Notes under the pieces: generated by a model
Seen by the model: the letters and a program-made list of their open reading frames with translations, nothing else
Told to the model about the DNA's origin: nothing
Database searches by the model: none
NCBI GenBank assembly: GCA_037132075.1
Contig: JBAXPV010000016.1
Span: 24,251-88,250 of the forward strand
DNA length: 64,000 bases
DNA from: JBAXPV01 sp037132075
GTDB lineage: Bacteria; Bacteroidota; Bacteroidia; Bacteroidales; CAIXZF01
Direction of reading: 5' to 3'
Shown here: positions 33,979 to 42,667 of the stretch, one piece after another
How the letters are laid out: the number at the start of each line of letters is the position of its first letter
Position numbering within the stretch: the first letter of the stretch is position 1
Position numbers and translations under genes: made by a program

Positions 33979-34428
33979 ATGATGCCTGAGCTGAATTTTC
34001 CGGAATATATTTTTTCTACCAGGGGTGAAAATAAAAATAAGGAAATTTTTGACCCTGCCCGCCGGAAATATGTCAGCCTGACACCGGAAGAATGGGTACG
34101 TCAGCATCTGATTCAATACCTGATTCAGGAAAAAAAGATCCCAATAGCCTTACTTGCAGTCGAATATAGCCTGGTTTATCATAAGCTAAATAAACGCTGT
34201 GACATCTTGGTGTTCAACCGCCAGGGAAGTCCGGTAATGCTACTTGAATGCAAAGCACCCTCTGTGGCATTAAGTGAGAAAACCCTGGAGCAAATCGCGC
34301 GATATAATATGGCATTTAAAGTGTCTTATCTTCTGGTTTCAAATGGATTATCACATTATTGCTTTCACATAAACCATGAAACTGAGATGATTAAAATCCT
34401 TCCAGAAATACCGACATTAGCGCTTTGA
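33979..34428 (+). CDS. Type I restriction R-subunit N-terminal-like (HsdR_N) protein
   Basis: A 149-residue protein that is a single nuclease-like domain. The PD-(D/E)xK core is visible as RCDILVFNRQG with Asp and LLECKAPSVAL with the E-x-K triad (about 74-95). No helicase or specificity subunit is encoded nearby, so this is not a working restriction system. Stand-alone members are common in Bacteroidota, often near DNA polymerase III delta. Possible role in DNA processing; unproven. Two ATG codons occur in tandem at the start (33979 and 33982). Confidence 0.85.
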   Translation: MMPELNFPEYIFSTRGENKNKEIFDPARRKYVSLTPEEWVRQHLIQYLIQEKKIPIALLAVEYSLVYHKLNKRCDILVFNRQGSPVMLLECKAPSVALSEKTLEQIARYNMAFKVSYLLVSNGLSHYCFHINHETEMIKILPEIPTLAL

Positions 34429-34432
34429 GTTT

Positions 34433-34993
34433 TTAAGAAGAAAGGTGTTCAATAAGGATCTTCGTTCCGATCCCGATCAGGATTATTCCACCTGCAATTT
34501 CAGCCCATTTGCCAAGCCAGGCACCCGTGTTTTTCCCGAAGAGAATCCCCAGCATCGAGATGACATAGGTTACCACGCCGATGACAAAAATGCTTAACCA
34601 GATGTTCATCTTTAAAAAACCGAAAGAAATCCCAACCACAAAAGCGTCTATGGAAGTTGCCACCGACATCAGGATCAGTGTTCCGAAATGCAGTGGGTTG
34701 AAAGGTCCTTTGTTTTCGCCGGCTTTAAGGCTTTCCAGGATCATCTTTGCGCCCAGCAATAACAGGAGTCCAAAGGCGACCCAGTGATCGAAATTTTTAA
34801 CGTAACGTATGATTTGTACGCCAATTATCCATCCGATAAATGGCATCATTGCCTGGAAAAAAGCAAGTGAGAAAGCTATCTTTGATGCAGAGAAAAAGCG
34901 CATCTGAGTCCGGGCAACCCCACTGGAAATGGAAACTGCGAAGGAATCGAATGATAACCCAATGGCTAAGATGAGAAGTGTCAGAAAATCCAT
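34433..34993 (-). CDS. mntP: Putative manganese efflux pump
   Basis: A 186-residue integral membrane protein with six hydrophobic helices. The MntP/YebN motifs are present as DSFAVSISSGVA (about 16-27) and ATSIDAFVVGISFGF (about 110-124), whose acidic residues are needed for manganese export in E. coli. It converges with the HsdR_N-like gene and has a -7 box just upstream. I saw no yybP-ykoY type manganese riboswitch in the short leader. Confidence 0.93.
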   Translation of the reverse strand: MDFLTLLILAIGLSFDSFAVSISSGVARTQMRFFSASKIAFSLAFFQAMMPFIGWIIGVQIIRYVKNFDHWVAFGLLLLLGAKMILESLKAGENKGPFNPLHFGTLILMSVATSIDAFVVGISFGFLKMNIWLSIFVIGVVTYVISMLGILFGKNTGAWLGKWAEIAGGIILIGIGTKILIEHLSS

Positions 34994-35009
34994 AGTGCTT
35001 GCCTTGAAG

Positions 35010-35017
35010 CAAAAATA
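35010..35017 (-). promoter_or_regulatory. Candidate -7 box of mntP
   Basis: The minus strand reads TATTTTTG, matching TAnnTTTG, and ends 17 nt before the ATG. Confidence 0.45.
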
Positions 35018-35102
35018 AAGCCTTTTTCGGATTCAAGGGAAAATTAAATCATTAGATAATTGCTTGATATAAAGTGATCTGTCATTCAAGGCGAAATTAG
35101 CA

Positions 35103-35134
35103 TTTGTAAAAACCTTCAAAATCCTGTAGGTTTG
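35103..35134 (+). promoter_or_regulatory. Promoter of DUF3822-rsmD operon
   Basis: A -33 TTTG (35103-35106) and a -7 TAGGTTTG (35127-35134) are separated by 20 nt, close to the Bacteroidota consensus TTTG-N19-TAnnTTTG. The leader would be about 35 nt. Confidence 0.65.
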
Positions 35135-35175
35135 TTGATTGTTAAGACGGTTTTCAAACCAGGAAAAATTACTTA

Positions 35176-36039
35176 ATGGAATTAATAGCACAAATACAGC
35201 TAAAAGACCCGGGATTTAACAAATCTCTGAATGAGGGTCATGCTGCCGCCCTTCAGCTAGGTACAGACGGAGTTCAATTATGTATCGTCACTAAAAATGA
35301 CAACAAAGTACAGTATTTTGAAAAATGGTCCTATGAAGGGAATGAACCGCTTTTTCCGGGTAACATCGGGGATATCATCAATGCCCTGCCCAGTCAGATT
35401 CCGTGGTTATCCGGTGGAAATACTGATTTAAAGGTTTTTATCGATGCGCCTTCCTATGCTTTAGTTCCGTCAGTTTTTTATGATTCCAGTCTTAAAGAAT
35501 CATATTTAAAACTGCAGCATCCTGCAAAAGTTTCCGGTGAATGGATTTATCAGGATAATATAGAAAGCCTTGAGGCTATGTTGGTATATTCGCTGCCACT
35601 GAGTGTTGAAAACCGAATTCATTCCTTTTTTCCGAAAGCGGTGATTCAGCATCTCAGAACAATGTGGCTGACAGAAACGGTTAAAATGTCGCAAGACCTT
35701 CAATCACAGAAAAATACAGTGATTTATGCCGAAAAAGAAAAGATCGAGCTGGCGCTTTTTGTGTCAGGGAAGCTAATCTTCTCGAATGAATTTTCTTATA
35801 AGAGCTATGATGATCTTATTTATTTCATTTTGCTTGCATTGAACAAAAACGGCTTTAATCCTTCTGAAAGCACCTTCATGCTTTGTGGACCTGCGGCTGA
35901 TCAGTCGTTAATGCTTGAACTGAAAGCATTTATTCCTGAAATAACACCTTTGGAGATCCCGGCTAAATATGTCTTTAGCAGTGTTTTTCGCAAAGCACCC
36001 ATCCACCAGTTCTTTCCCCTAATTATTGCCTTATCATGA
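35176..36039 (+). CDS. DUF3822 family protein
   Basis: A 287-residue protein of the DUF3822 family, which is typical of Bacteroidota. It has an actin-like ATPase look (two similar halves, for example FIDAPSYALVPSVFYD, and TVIYAEKEKIELALFVSG with LICGPAA-like sequence FMLCGPAADQS), but no catalytic residues could be assigned. Its stop overlaps the rsmD start by 4 nt (ATGA), an arrangement I recall as conserved in the phylum, suggesting a link with ribosome maturation. Function unknown. Confidence 0.85.
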   Translation: MELIAQIQLKDPGFNKSLNEGHAAALQLGTDGVQLCIVTKNDNKVQYFEKWSYEGNEPLFPGNIGDIINALPSQIPWLSGGNTDLKVFIDAPSYALVPSVFYDSSLKESYLKLQHPAKVSGEWIYQDNIESLEAMLVYSLPLSVENRIHSFFPKAVIQHLRTMWLTETVKMSQDLQSQKNTVIYAEKEKIELALFVSGKLIFSNEFSYKSYDDLIYFILLALNKNGFNPSESTFMLCGPAADQSLMLELKAFIPEITPLEIPAKYVFSSVFRKAPIHQFFPLIIALS

Positions 36040-36584
36040 GAATTATCAGCGGTTCCCACCGTGGCCGCAGGTTGGTCACACCAACAAACTTACCGGTTCG
36101 CCCGACCACCGATATGGCCAAGGAAGCCTTGTTTAATATACTCGTAAACAGAATTGATTTTGAAGTGACCAGGGTCTTGGATTTATTTGCTGGTACAGGG
36201 AATCTTACATTTGAATTTGCCTCCAGAGGCTGTCCGGAAGTTACAGCCGTCGAACTGAATTTCAAATGTATTGAATTCATAAAAAAAACTACCGGAGTTC
36301 TTGATTTTCACACCATCAGGGTGATGCGGGCTGATGCCATTCAGTTTATCCGGCACAACCGCAAGAATTATGAGCTGATTTTCGCTGATCCACCTTATGA
36401 AATGGAAGGTGTTGATTTAATACCTGGCCTGATCTTTGAGAATAAGCTCTTAAGCCCCAACGGTCTTTTAATCCTGGAACATGACGAAAAAGTAGGTTTC
36501 CGTCAGTATCCTGAGTTCCTTGAAACCAGGAATTATGGCAAGGTAAACTTTAGTTTCTTTGAGCCAAAAGAGCTTATCAGTTAG
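36036..36584 (+). CDS. rsmD: 16S rRNA (guanine966-N2)-methyltransferase RsmD
   Basis: A 182-residue enzyme methylating G966 of 16S rRNA. It starts with the family signature MRIISGSHRGRRLVTP and PTTDMAKEALFNIL. SAM-binding motif I is LDLFAGTGNLTFEFASRG, and the catalytic motif IV is ADPPYEM (about 117-123). Translationally coupled with the DUF3822 gene. A block of repeats follows its stop codon. Confidence 0.95.
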   Translation: MRIISGSHRGRRLVTPTNLPVRPTTDMAKEALFNILVNRIDFEVTRVLDLFAGTGNLTFEFASRGCPEVTAVELNFKCIEFIKKTTGVLDFHTIRVMRADAIQFIRHNRKNYELIFADPPYEMEGVDLIPGLIFENKLLSPNGLLILEHDEKVGFRQYPEFLETRNYGKVNFSFFEPKELIS

Positions 36585-36615
36585 TAGTTATTTGTTAGTG
36601 GTACCTCAAAGTGCA

Positions 36616-36780
36616 GGAATGTCATCTCGGAGGCCCAGCCTCTCCTTCAGGAGAGGGGCCAGGGGTGAGGCTTTTTAAGGAATGTCATCTCCGCGGCCTA
36701 ACCCTTTCCTTCAGGAGAAGGGTCGGGGGTGAGGCTTCTAGAGGATCCCGGCGGTGAGGCTTTTTAATGAGCCGGGTGTG
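36616..36780. repeat. Intergenic repeat cluster with REP-like palindromes
   Basis: Two tandem copies with a period of 63 nt begin GGAATGTCATCT at 36616 and 36679, each with a palindrome (CCTCTCC TTCA GGAGAGG at 36639-36656; an imperfect one at 36701-36723) and a GGTGAGGC-type tail. Part of a third copy follows at 36753. The palindromes resemble the one at 20187. Confidence 0.7.
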
Positions 36781-36786
36781 AGGCAC

Positions 36787-38172
36787 TCACAATTTTTCCA
36801 AATCCTTTTCCAAACCCTCACTTGGCAGTTTTGCCGGATATTTGATGAGCCTCCCTTCGCGGTCAGTTATCAGGAGCAGGGGTGAACTTTTGATTTCCAT
36901 GGTTTCCAGGAAAGAAAAATCTCCGTTGAACTCGACAAATAGCCAGTTATATTTTGGATGATCTCTTAAATAGGAAGAAAGGGCGTAATTCCTGATATCG
37001 CAGCAAACGCTTATGAATCTTATCCGCCCGCTATATTTCTTTTGAAGGTTCCGGATAAGATCGTGCTCAGCCAAACATGCATCACACACAGTAGTGAAAA
37101 AAAGCAGGCAGTTTATCTTTCCTTTCAGGCTGTCATTATTAAAAATGATCCCATCTTTTCGAAGGAAAGTAAAAGCGGGCAGGGGAGTCCCGGGCTCAAA
37201 ACGACTGAGTTGCGAAAGAAGGTTAAGGGCAATTTGTCGGTGGTCTTTGAATTTCCCTTTGGCAGCAAAGGTTTCCAGAAGGTGGATGATGTTGGGTTTG
37301 GAGAAGTTATTCTGATTGTAAAACAATGGGAGATGCTTGAGCAGCACGAGTTCCCTGGTCTTTTCATTGCGAAGCAGGCTGTCTTTTCCCAAGCTGTCAA
37401 GTAAACCATACAAATCTACATTCTTGTTGATACAAAGATCCAGGTCATTTAAAAAATTGGATTTCGTTTGCGACAATAGATAATCAGCAAAAAAATTATT
37501 GAAGAAATCAGAAAAGGCAATGTTGTCGAAGTTTAACGGCTTATGGCTGAGGTAGATCCCATAGGCTTTTGGGTATTTCATTTCTCTCAGAAAGACAGAT
37601 ATGTCCGCCAGTTTATAAAAAATATAGTCTTTTAAATAAGTATCAGTGGTGTCGAAGCCTTTACTTGTAATAAGTTTATTGAGGCTGTCCAATAAAAATG
37701 TATTCCTCCTGTTCTGCAGGCCTTTTGTGTTAAGGATCAGGAAGTCATCAAAAGTGCTGTTAAATGAGGTGATGTCCCGGTTAAGCGATCGTGGTTTTTC
37801 GCTGATCAGCTCCAGGTTCTGCGAGGGTGGTTCCAGAAATGGGTTTCTTCCGGCTTTGGGGTTTTCCGATATTTTTATATCGATTTCTAACTCCAATCCC
37901 GGATAAAGGTATATCTCAGACCGGGAAAAACCCAATGAGATCCAGGCAAACAAGGTGTTTTTTATATCGGCTTGCAGCGAAAAATAACCGTTGCTGTCGA
38001 TCTGTCCCCTAACCAAAGTGTTCTCCATGCCCGAAAACGGATCAGCAGGCGTCAGGATCCTTAATTGTTCGCCATGATGCCCCTCAAGTTTGCCAAACAC
38101 TCTGAAGGGCTTGGCCTGCAAAGCATTCAGCTGAAGGAAGAAAAGAAGGACAACTATAAGTCGGTAATGCAT
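36787..38172 (-). CDS. Thioredoxin-like (TlpA/DUF4369-type) exported protein
   Basis: A 461-residue protein with signal peptide (MHYRLIVVLLFFLQLNALQA). A beta-rich N-terminal region (about 22-115) reminiscent of DUF4369 is followed by a long helical part (about 130-320) and a thioredoxin-like domain (about 325-461). The domain has the CxxC motif TVCDACLAEHDLI (about 365-377) and SSPLLLITDREGRLI at the cis-Pro position (Ser-Pro). It is probably a periplasmic disulfide reductase or peroxiredoxin-like protein. The ATG at 38172 was chosen as it begins the signal peptide; a longer frame starts at 38205 inside the repeats. Confidence 0.85.
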   Translation of the reverse strand: MHYRLIVVLLFFLQLNALQAKPFRVFGKLEGHHGEQLRILTPADPFSGMENTLVRGQIDSNGYFSLQADIKNTLFAWISLGFSRSEIYLYPGLELEIDIKISENPKAGRNPFLEPPSQNLELISEKPRSLNRDITSFNSTFDDFLILNTKGLQNRRNTFLLDSLNKLITSKGFDTTDTYLKDYIFYKLADISVFLREMKYPKAYGIYLSHKPLNFDNIAFSDFFNNFFADYLLSQTKSNFLNDLDLCINKNVDLYGLLDSLGKDSLLRNEKTRELVLLKHLPLFYNQNNFSKPNIIHLLETFAAKGKFKDHRQIALNLLSQLSRFEPGTPLPAFTFLRKDGIIFNNDSLKGKINCLLFFTTVCDACLAEHDLIRNLQKKYSGRIRFISVCCDIRNYALSSYLRDHPKYNWLFVEFNGDFSFLETMEIKSSPLLLITDREGRLIKYPAKLPSEGLEKDLEKL

Positions 38173-38220
38173 AACACGAAAAATCAACATCCAAAAAATA
38201 TCCAAATCCCTTCAAACCAT

Positions 38221-38336
38221 CCTTCGACTCCGCTCAGGATGACTTCAGCCTAACCCACCATCCTTCGACTCCGCTCAGGATGACTTCAGCCTAACCCACC
38301 ATCCTTCGACTCCGCTCAGGATGACTTCAGCCTAAC
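38221..38336. repeat. Three tandem copies of a 41-bp repeat
   Basis: Copies starting CCTTCGACTCCGCTCAGGAT at 38221, 38262 and 38303 follow each other exactly every 41 nt; the third is cut after 34 nt. The third copy encodes the last codons and the stop of coaD on the minus strand. There are no spacers, so it is not a CRISPR array. Confidence 0.9.
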
Positions 38337-38792
38337 TCCCTTCAGTCTCTCCGGAATAAAATCCCCGGGATCACCGCCATGCCTGATTATATCTCTAACG
38401 ATAGAAGAGTTCAGCGCAGTATATTCAGGTGCGGTAAGCAGAAAAATTGTCTCAACTTCAGGATGTAATTTTTTATTGACCTGGCCGATACTTCGTTCAA
38501 ATTCAAAGTCGGCAGAAGTCCGCAAGCCCCTGAGAATAAAAAGTGCATTGACTTTTTTACAGAATTCAACTGTCAGTCCACTATAGCGAACCGCTTTGAT
38601 TTGCGGGTAGTCTTCAAATACACTATTGATCCATTCGAGTCGTTTTTCGATCGCGAAAAAGCCTTTCTTTTCCTGGTTTTCGCCTACAGCTACGTAGATC
38701 TCATCAAAAACAGACAAAGCCCTGAGGACAATAGATTCATGACCCCGGGTGATGGGGTCGAAGGATCCTGGAAATACTGCAATTCGTGACAT
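38316..38792 (-). CDS. coaD: Phosphopantetheine adenylyltransferase
   Basis: A 158-residue enzyme of coenzyme A synthesis that adenylates 4'-phosphopantetheine. The nucleotidyltransferase motif is FPGSFDPITRGHESIVLRA (T-x-G-H, about 7-25), then ILRGLRTSADFEFERSIG and SSIVRDIIRHGGD near the C-terminus. The last residues VRLKSS and the stop codon lie within a 41-bp tandem repeat. The gene is divergent from a glycosyltransferase gene; a -7 box is 20 nt upstream of the ATG. Confidence 0.96.
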   Translation of the reverse strand: MSRIAVFPGSFDPITRGHESIVLRALSVFDEIYVAVGENQEKKGFFAIEKRLEWINSVFEDYPQIKAVRYSGLTVEFCKKVNALFILRGLRTSADFEFERSIGQVNKKLHPEVETIFLLTAPEYTALNSSIVRDIIRHGGDPGDFIPERLKGVRLKSS

Positions 38793-38811
38793 AGGGTTGG
38801 CGCTAAAACGA

Positions 38812-38819
38812 CAAAAATA
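38812..38819 (-). promoter_or_regulatory. Candidate -7 box of coaD
   Basis: The minus strand reads TATTTTTG, matching TAnnTTTG, and ends 20 nt before the coaD ATG. Confidence 0.45.
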
Positions 38820-38897
38820 ATGATTTCCACGCGGATACTCATCATGGCTTTTTTGATACCTTTACTTCTTCGACTGAATGACGAAGAAAACAGACTT

Positions 38898-39851
38898 ATG
38901 AGCCAGCTAACTTATGTGCTGATGCCCGTCTTTGAGGATTGGATCAGCACAGAACGTCTTATTTTGCGGATGAAACAAGAGTTTCCGCAGCCTTTGTGGG
39001 AATCTTTGTTTTTTGTGTTGGTCGATGATGCTTCAAACCAGGTGATTCCTGAGCGTTTCAACATCCCTGCAAAGGCAGCCTTGCTGCGTTTACACCGGAA
39101 CCTGGGTCATCAGCGGGCTATCGCCATCGGACTGGCTTATATCGTCAATAATAAGACCGACGTGAAAGCCATCCTCGTAATGGATGCTGACGGGGAAGAC
39201 AGTCCTTCCGGCATGATCAGCCTGATAAATGCCTCTGAAGGAAATCCGGGAAAAATAGTGTTTGCCGCACGTAGACATAGGGAAAATGCCTTTGTTTTTA
39301 AAGTTGGATACTTTATTTATCGTGCTTTATTCGCCATTCTAACCGGTACTCGCATCTCTTTCGGAAATTTCTGCTACCTGCCTTTTCCATTGGCAAAGCG
39401 AATCATTCATGTTTCAGAGATCTGGAATCATTTTCCGGGTGGCGTGATCCGTTCAAAATTGCCGTTTGTCGCAGTCCCTGTCGATCGGGCTCCCCGTATC
39501 AATGGGAAATCTCATATGGATACCGTCTCGCTCATCCTTCATGGCTTGGGTGCCATTTCTGTTCATCTGGAGACTGTGACAACCAGGCTGTTGCTGTTTT
39601 TTCTGTCGCTGCTGCTACTTTCCGGGGCAGGGATAGTGACTGTGGTTTGGTTTAAGCTATTCACAACACTTGCCATTCCCGGCTGGGCTACCAGTGCTTT
39701 TTCCGGACTCGCACTCATGTTCCTTCAGTCATTGTTCACCGCACTCTTGCTGGTCTTTATCATCCTGAATTACCGTACGCAGAAACAGATCATCCCGGCT
39801 AAAGACTATATGGATTATGTGGCAGAGGTTTCAGAGATATCGATTCGATAA
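38898..39851 (+). CDS. Family 2 glycosyltransferase (GtrB/DPM1-like)
   Basis: A 317-residue membrane-associated glycosyltransferase. The GT-A domain (about 1-215) shows TYVLMPVFEDWISTERLI, LFFVLVDDASNQ, RNLGHQRAIAIGLAYI, and VMDADGEDSPSGM (DxD region). Two C-terminal membrane helices follow, as in dolichyl- or polyprenyl-phosphate sugar transferases. The frame is open from 38820, but the ATG at 38898 places the domain at the N-terminus and leaves room for divergent promoters; a possible -7 box with one mismatch lies at 38857-38864. Substrate unknown. Confidence 0.85.
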   Translation: MSQLTYVLMPVFEDWISTERLILRMKQEFPQPLWESLFFVLVDDASNQVIPERFNIPAKAALLRLHRNLGHQRAIAIGLAYIVNNKTDVKAILVMDADGEDSPSGMISLINASEGNPGKIVFAARRHRENAFVFKVGYFIYRALFAILTGTRISFGNFCYLPFPLAKRIIHVSEIWNHFPGGVIRSKLPFVAVPVDRAPRINGKSHMDTVSLILHGLGAISVHLETVTTRLLLFFLSLLLLSGAGIVTVVWFKLFTTLAIPGWATSAFSGLALMFLQSLFTALLLVFIILNYRTQKQIIPAKDYMDYVAEVSEISIR

Positions 39852-39894
39852 ATGCCTATAACAAATCCGCGGTCCGAGCCTGTCGTCGTCAAGC

Positions 39895-40368
39895 TCATTC
39901 GTTGTGGTAAGGTTCTTTATTGAGGATACTCATGGCCCGGTACACTTGCTCTACAAAAAACAATCGAACCATCTGGTGATTGAAAGTCATCTTTGACAAG
40001 GAAATTTTGTGATCAGCACGGGCTTCTGCTTCTTTGGTGAAGCCATAGGGACCGCCAATAATAAAAGCCAGGTGGCTCTTCCCGCGCAAAGTGCTTGCCT
40101 GCAGGTATTCTGCGAATTCAACGGATGTATAGCTTTTCCCATTTTCATCCAACAAACACACGATGTCAGCCTTTGGCCATTTTGCAAAAAGCATCTCTGC
40201 CTCTTTGGCTTTATATTGCTCTTTCCCAAGGGATCCCGCATTCTTCAAGCCTGGCAATTCGATGATTTCCAGCGTAAGGTAACGCTTCAGCCGCATGGCA
40301 TAATGAGCAATCCCTTCTTTCAAATATGAATCATCAGTTTTACCTATTGCAATTAAGCTAAGCTTCAT
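39895..40368 (-). CDS. rlmH: 23S rRNA (pseudouridine1915-N3)-methyltransferase
   Basis: A 157-residue SPOUT methyltransferase (YbeA/RlmH) acting on 70S ribosomes. The C-terminal knot region shows LAFIIGGPYGFTKEAEARAD (SAM loop), LSKMTFNHQMVRLFFVEQVYRA and SILNKEPYHNE at the very end, all family hallmarks. It is convergent with the preceding glycosyltransferase gene and divergent from the DUF4783 gene. Confidence 0.96.
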   Translation of the reverse strand: MKLSLIAIGKTDDSYLKEGIAHYAMRLKRYLTLEIIELPGLKNAGSLGKEQYKAKEAEMLFAKWPKADIVCLLDENGKSYTSVEFAEYLQASTLRGKSHLAFIIGGPYGFTKEAEARADHKISLSKMTFNHQMVRLFFVEQVYRAMSILNKEPYHNE

Positions 40369-40382
40369 TTTACTTATTTATG

Positions 40383-40390
40383 TATATTTG
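40383..40390 (+). promoter_or_regulatory. Candidate -7 box of DUF4783-nadC operon
   Basis: TATATTTG matches TAnnTTTG and lies 60 nt before the ATG at 40450. No -33 TTTG was found. Confidence 0.4.
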
Positions 40391-40449
40391 TTTTAATAAT
40401 GAACTGCTTTGGATTGAAATTTGCAGCAGTTCTCAAAATTATTCAAAAC

Positions 40450-40863
40450 ATGAATACCCGACTGTTTATCTCTTTGATTTTTATAGCGATATTTTTTAAC
40501 GGGAACCTGTCATTTGCAGGGAATCCCCCGCTCGGCGCGACCCAGGATGAGGTCAGCCTTGCGATAAAAAGTGGAAATGCCGCTGCCCTGGCACTGCATT
40601 TCAACAGCACGATCGACTTGCTCGTCCCTGGACAGGAACTTACTTGCTCAAAAATACAGGCAGAGCAAATCGTGAAAGACTTCTTCGCGAAAAATCCACC
40701 TAAGTCTTTCAAAATCAATCACCAGGGCTCATCGAAAGATGGATCGCAATTCAGTATTGTAACTTATGTCTCGACAAACAATAAGTCATTCAGAACCTAT
40801 TTTCTCCTGAAAAAGACCCCCTCAGGCATGTCAGTTCAACAGCTTCAATTCGAGATAGAATAA
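40450..40863 (+). CDS. DUF4783 family exported protein
   Basis: A 137-residue protein with signal peptide (MNTRLFISLIFIAIFFNG, cleavage near LSFAG). The rest (about 25-137) has the NTF2-like DUF4783 pattern: AAALALHFNSTIDLLVPG, QAEQIVKDFFAKNPPKSF and FRTYFLLKKT. The ATG at 40450 begins the signal peptide; the frame itself is open from 40399. Periplasmic, function unknown. I recall it as commonly placed before nadC in Bacteroidota, as here (30 nt gap). Confidence 0.85.
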   Translation: MNTRLFISLIFIAIFFNGNLSFAGNPPLGATQDEVSLAIKSGNAAALALHFNSTIDLLVPGQELTCSKIQAEQIVKDFFAKNPPKSFKINHQGSSKDGSQFSIVTYVSTNNKSFRTYFLLKKTPSGMSVQQLQFEIE

Positions 40864-40893
40864 GACTTTCAGACTACGAAAAAAACGCCCGCG

Positions 40894-41733
40894 ATGAATC
40901 TTCAGGAAATCATTAAGGCCGCACTGATTGAAGATATCGGCAGCGGCGACCATACTTCCCTGGCAACCATACCTATTGGAGCCATGGGAAAAGCCAGGCT
41001 TCTGGTAAAACAAAAAGGGATCCTGGCTGGTGTTGACGTTGCAGCAGAAGTATTCAATATCATGGATTCTACTATCATTATGCACCGCTTGCTTCAGGAT
41101 GGAACACCGGTTAATCCCGGCGACATTGCATTTACCGTCGATGGACCTTCCCGTTCTTTGCTGATGGCTGAAAGATTAGTCCTGAATTTCATGCAACGCA
41201 TGAGTGGCATCGCTACAGAAACAAGAAAATATGCAGATGTCCTGACAGGCCTGAAAGCCAAAGTCCTCGACACACGGAAAACTACCCCGAATTTCAGATG
41301 GATTGAAAAAGAATCCGTGAGAATAGGCGGGGGACTAAACCATCGCTTTGGGCTTTACGACATGATCCTCATCAAAGACAACCACATCGACTTCTGCGGT
41401 GGCATTAAAAATGCACTTGAAAATACGCGTAAGTATTTGCTTGATAATGAATTATCCATCAAAGTAGAAATTGAGGCCCGAAGTCTGGCCGATGTCAGGG
41501 AGATTCTCGATATCGCCTTTGCAGATCGTATCATGCTCGACAACTTTGAACGCTCAGATCTGAGATCGGCTGTCGCTATGATCGGAGACCAGGCAGAAAC
41601 GGAAGCTTCAGGCGGGATAACACTGGAAAATATCCGTGCTTACGGAGAATGTGGGGTCGACTTTATCTCTGTCGGTGCCCTTACCCACCAGATTCATAGT
41701 CTTGATTTAAGTTTAAAAGCAATCCATGGCTGA
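40894..41733 (+). CDS. nadC: Nicotinate-nucleotide pyrophosphorylase (carboxylating)
   Basis: A 279-residue quinolinate phosphoribosyltransferase of NAD synthesis. Motifs are ERLVLNFMQRMSGIATET, DTRKTTPNFRWIEKESVR, GGGLNHRFGLYDMILIKDNH, KVEIEARSLADVREIL, MLDNFE and EASGGITLENIRAYGECG. The N-terminal domain has the usual ALIEDIGSGDHTS. It overlaps the YihY-type gene by 8 nt. nadA and nadB are not in the window. Confidence 0.97.
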   Translation: MNLQEIIKAALIEDIGSGDHTSLATIPIGAMGKARLLVKQKGILAGVDVAAEVFNIMDSTIIMHRLLQDGTPVNPGDIAFTVDGPSRSLLMAERLVLNFMQRMSGIATETRKYADVLTGLKAKVLDTRKTTPNFRWIEKESVRIGGGLNHRFGLYDMILIKDNHIDFCGGIKNALENTRKYLLDNELSIKVEIEARSLADVREILDIAFADRIMLDNFERSDLRSAVAMIGDQAETEASGGITLENIRAYGECGVDFISVGALTHQIHSLDLSLKAIHG

Positions 41734-42667
41734 AAAGCTCAGGGACAAATTCCAAAATTGGCTTTTTAAACAAAAGCCCGTAATCGCGCTTATAACTGCC
41801 TCGGATCGTTTGATCCTGCCATCATTCGATGGTTTGTCTGTTTATGAAGTAGCGATTTTCTTTATCCGTGGAATTCAACAAGGGCAGCTCAGATCCAGGG
41901 CTTCCGCGATCGCATTTAACTTTTTCCTGGCGATATTTCCGACGATACTTTTCCTGTTTACGCTCATCCCTTACCTGCCGATTCATAATTCATATGATTC
42001 GCTGATGAAAATGCTGGCGGAACTGATCCCTGACCATGCCTTTAAGGCGATCGAATCGACCATCCGTGATATCCTTACCCACAAGCAAGGCGGACTCGTT
42101 TCCATCGGATTCCTGATGGCAGGCTACTTCTCCACCAATGGCATCCGTAGCGTCATTGAAGCCTTCAATATCTCAATACATGCCAAAGAGAACCGAACCG
42201 TTTTTCGCCAACGCCTCGCATCGATTTTCCTGGTAATCCTGCTGGCAGTGCTTACGCTAACAGCGATTACCCTCATCACCGCCGGAAAAGGGATACTGCA
42301 GTTCCTGGTTCATAAGAAACTCCTCGTCGCCTGGATCTATTATTACCTGCTTCTGGCTGGAAACTGGGTCGTGATAATTTCCCTGATCTATTTCGGAATA
42401 TCATTTATTTATTACTTCGCCCCGGCTAGGCAAATGCGTTTTCGGTTCTTTTCAGCCGGATCAAGCCTGGCAACTTTCCTGGTACTGCTTCTCTCCGTAG
42501 GTTTTAATTTCTATGTGAGTAATTTCTCAAGGTATAATGCCCTCTACGGCTCCATTGGAACCCTCATCATCGTGCTGTTGTGGATATATTTTAATGCCAG
42601 TATTTTGCTGCTTGGCTTCGAACTCAATGCGAGTATCATCCTGGCTAAAGAACACAAGAATAAATAA
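41726..42667 (+). CDS. YihY/BrkB family membrane protein
   Basis: A 313-residue integral membrane protein with six helices. The family pattern is visible as LRSRASAIAFNFFLAIFPTI, SIGFLMAGYFSTNGIRSVIE and YNALYGSIGTLIIVLLWIYF. These proteins were once called RNase BN; the catalytic evidence points instead to another protein, so the function is unresolved. It overlaps nadC by 8 nt and converges with a glycosyltransferase gene. Confidence 0.93.
   Translation: MAEKLRDKFQNWLFKQKPVIALITASDRLILPSFDGLSVYEVAIFFIRGIQQGQLRSRASAIAFNFFLAIFPTILFLFTLIPYLPIHNSYDSLMKMLAELIPDHAFKAIESTIRDILTHKQGGLVSIGFLMAGYFSTNGIRSVIEAFNISIHAKENRTVFRQRLASIFLVILLAVLTLTAITLITAGKGILQFLVHKKLLVAWIYYYLLLAGNWVVIISLIYFGISFIYYFAPARQMRFRFFSAGSSLATFLVLLLSVGFNFYVSNFSRYNALYGSIGTLIIVLLWIYFNASILLLGFELNASIILAKEHKNK

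Noticed and set aside
33979..34428. Restriction-modification system
   Set aside because: Only a small nuclease-like domain is present; no methylase, specificity or helicase gene is nearby.
38221..38336. Possible CRISPR-like array of 41-bp repeats
   Set aside because: The copies are head-to-tail with no spacers and only three units; no cas genes are present.
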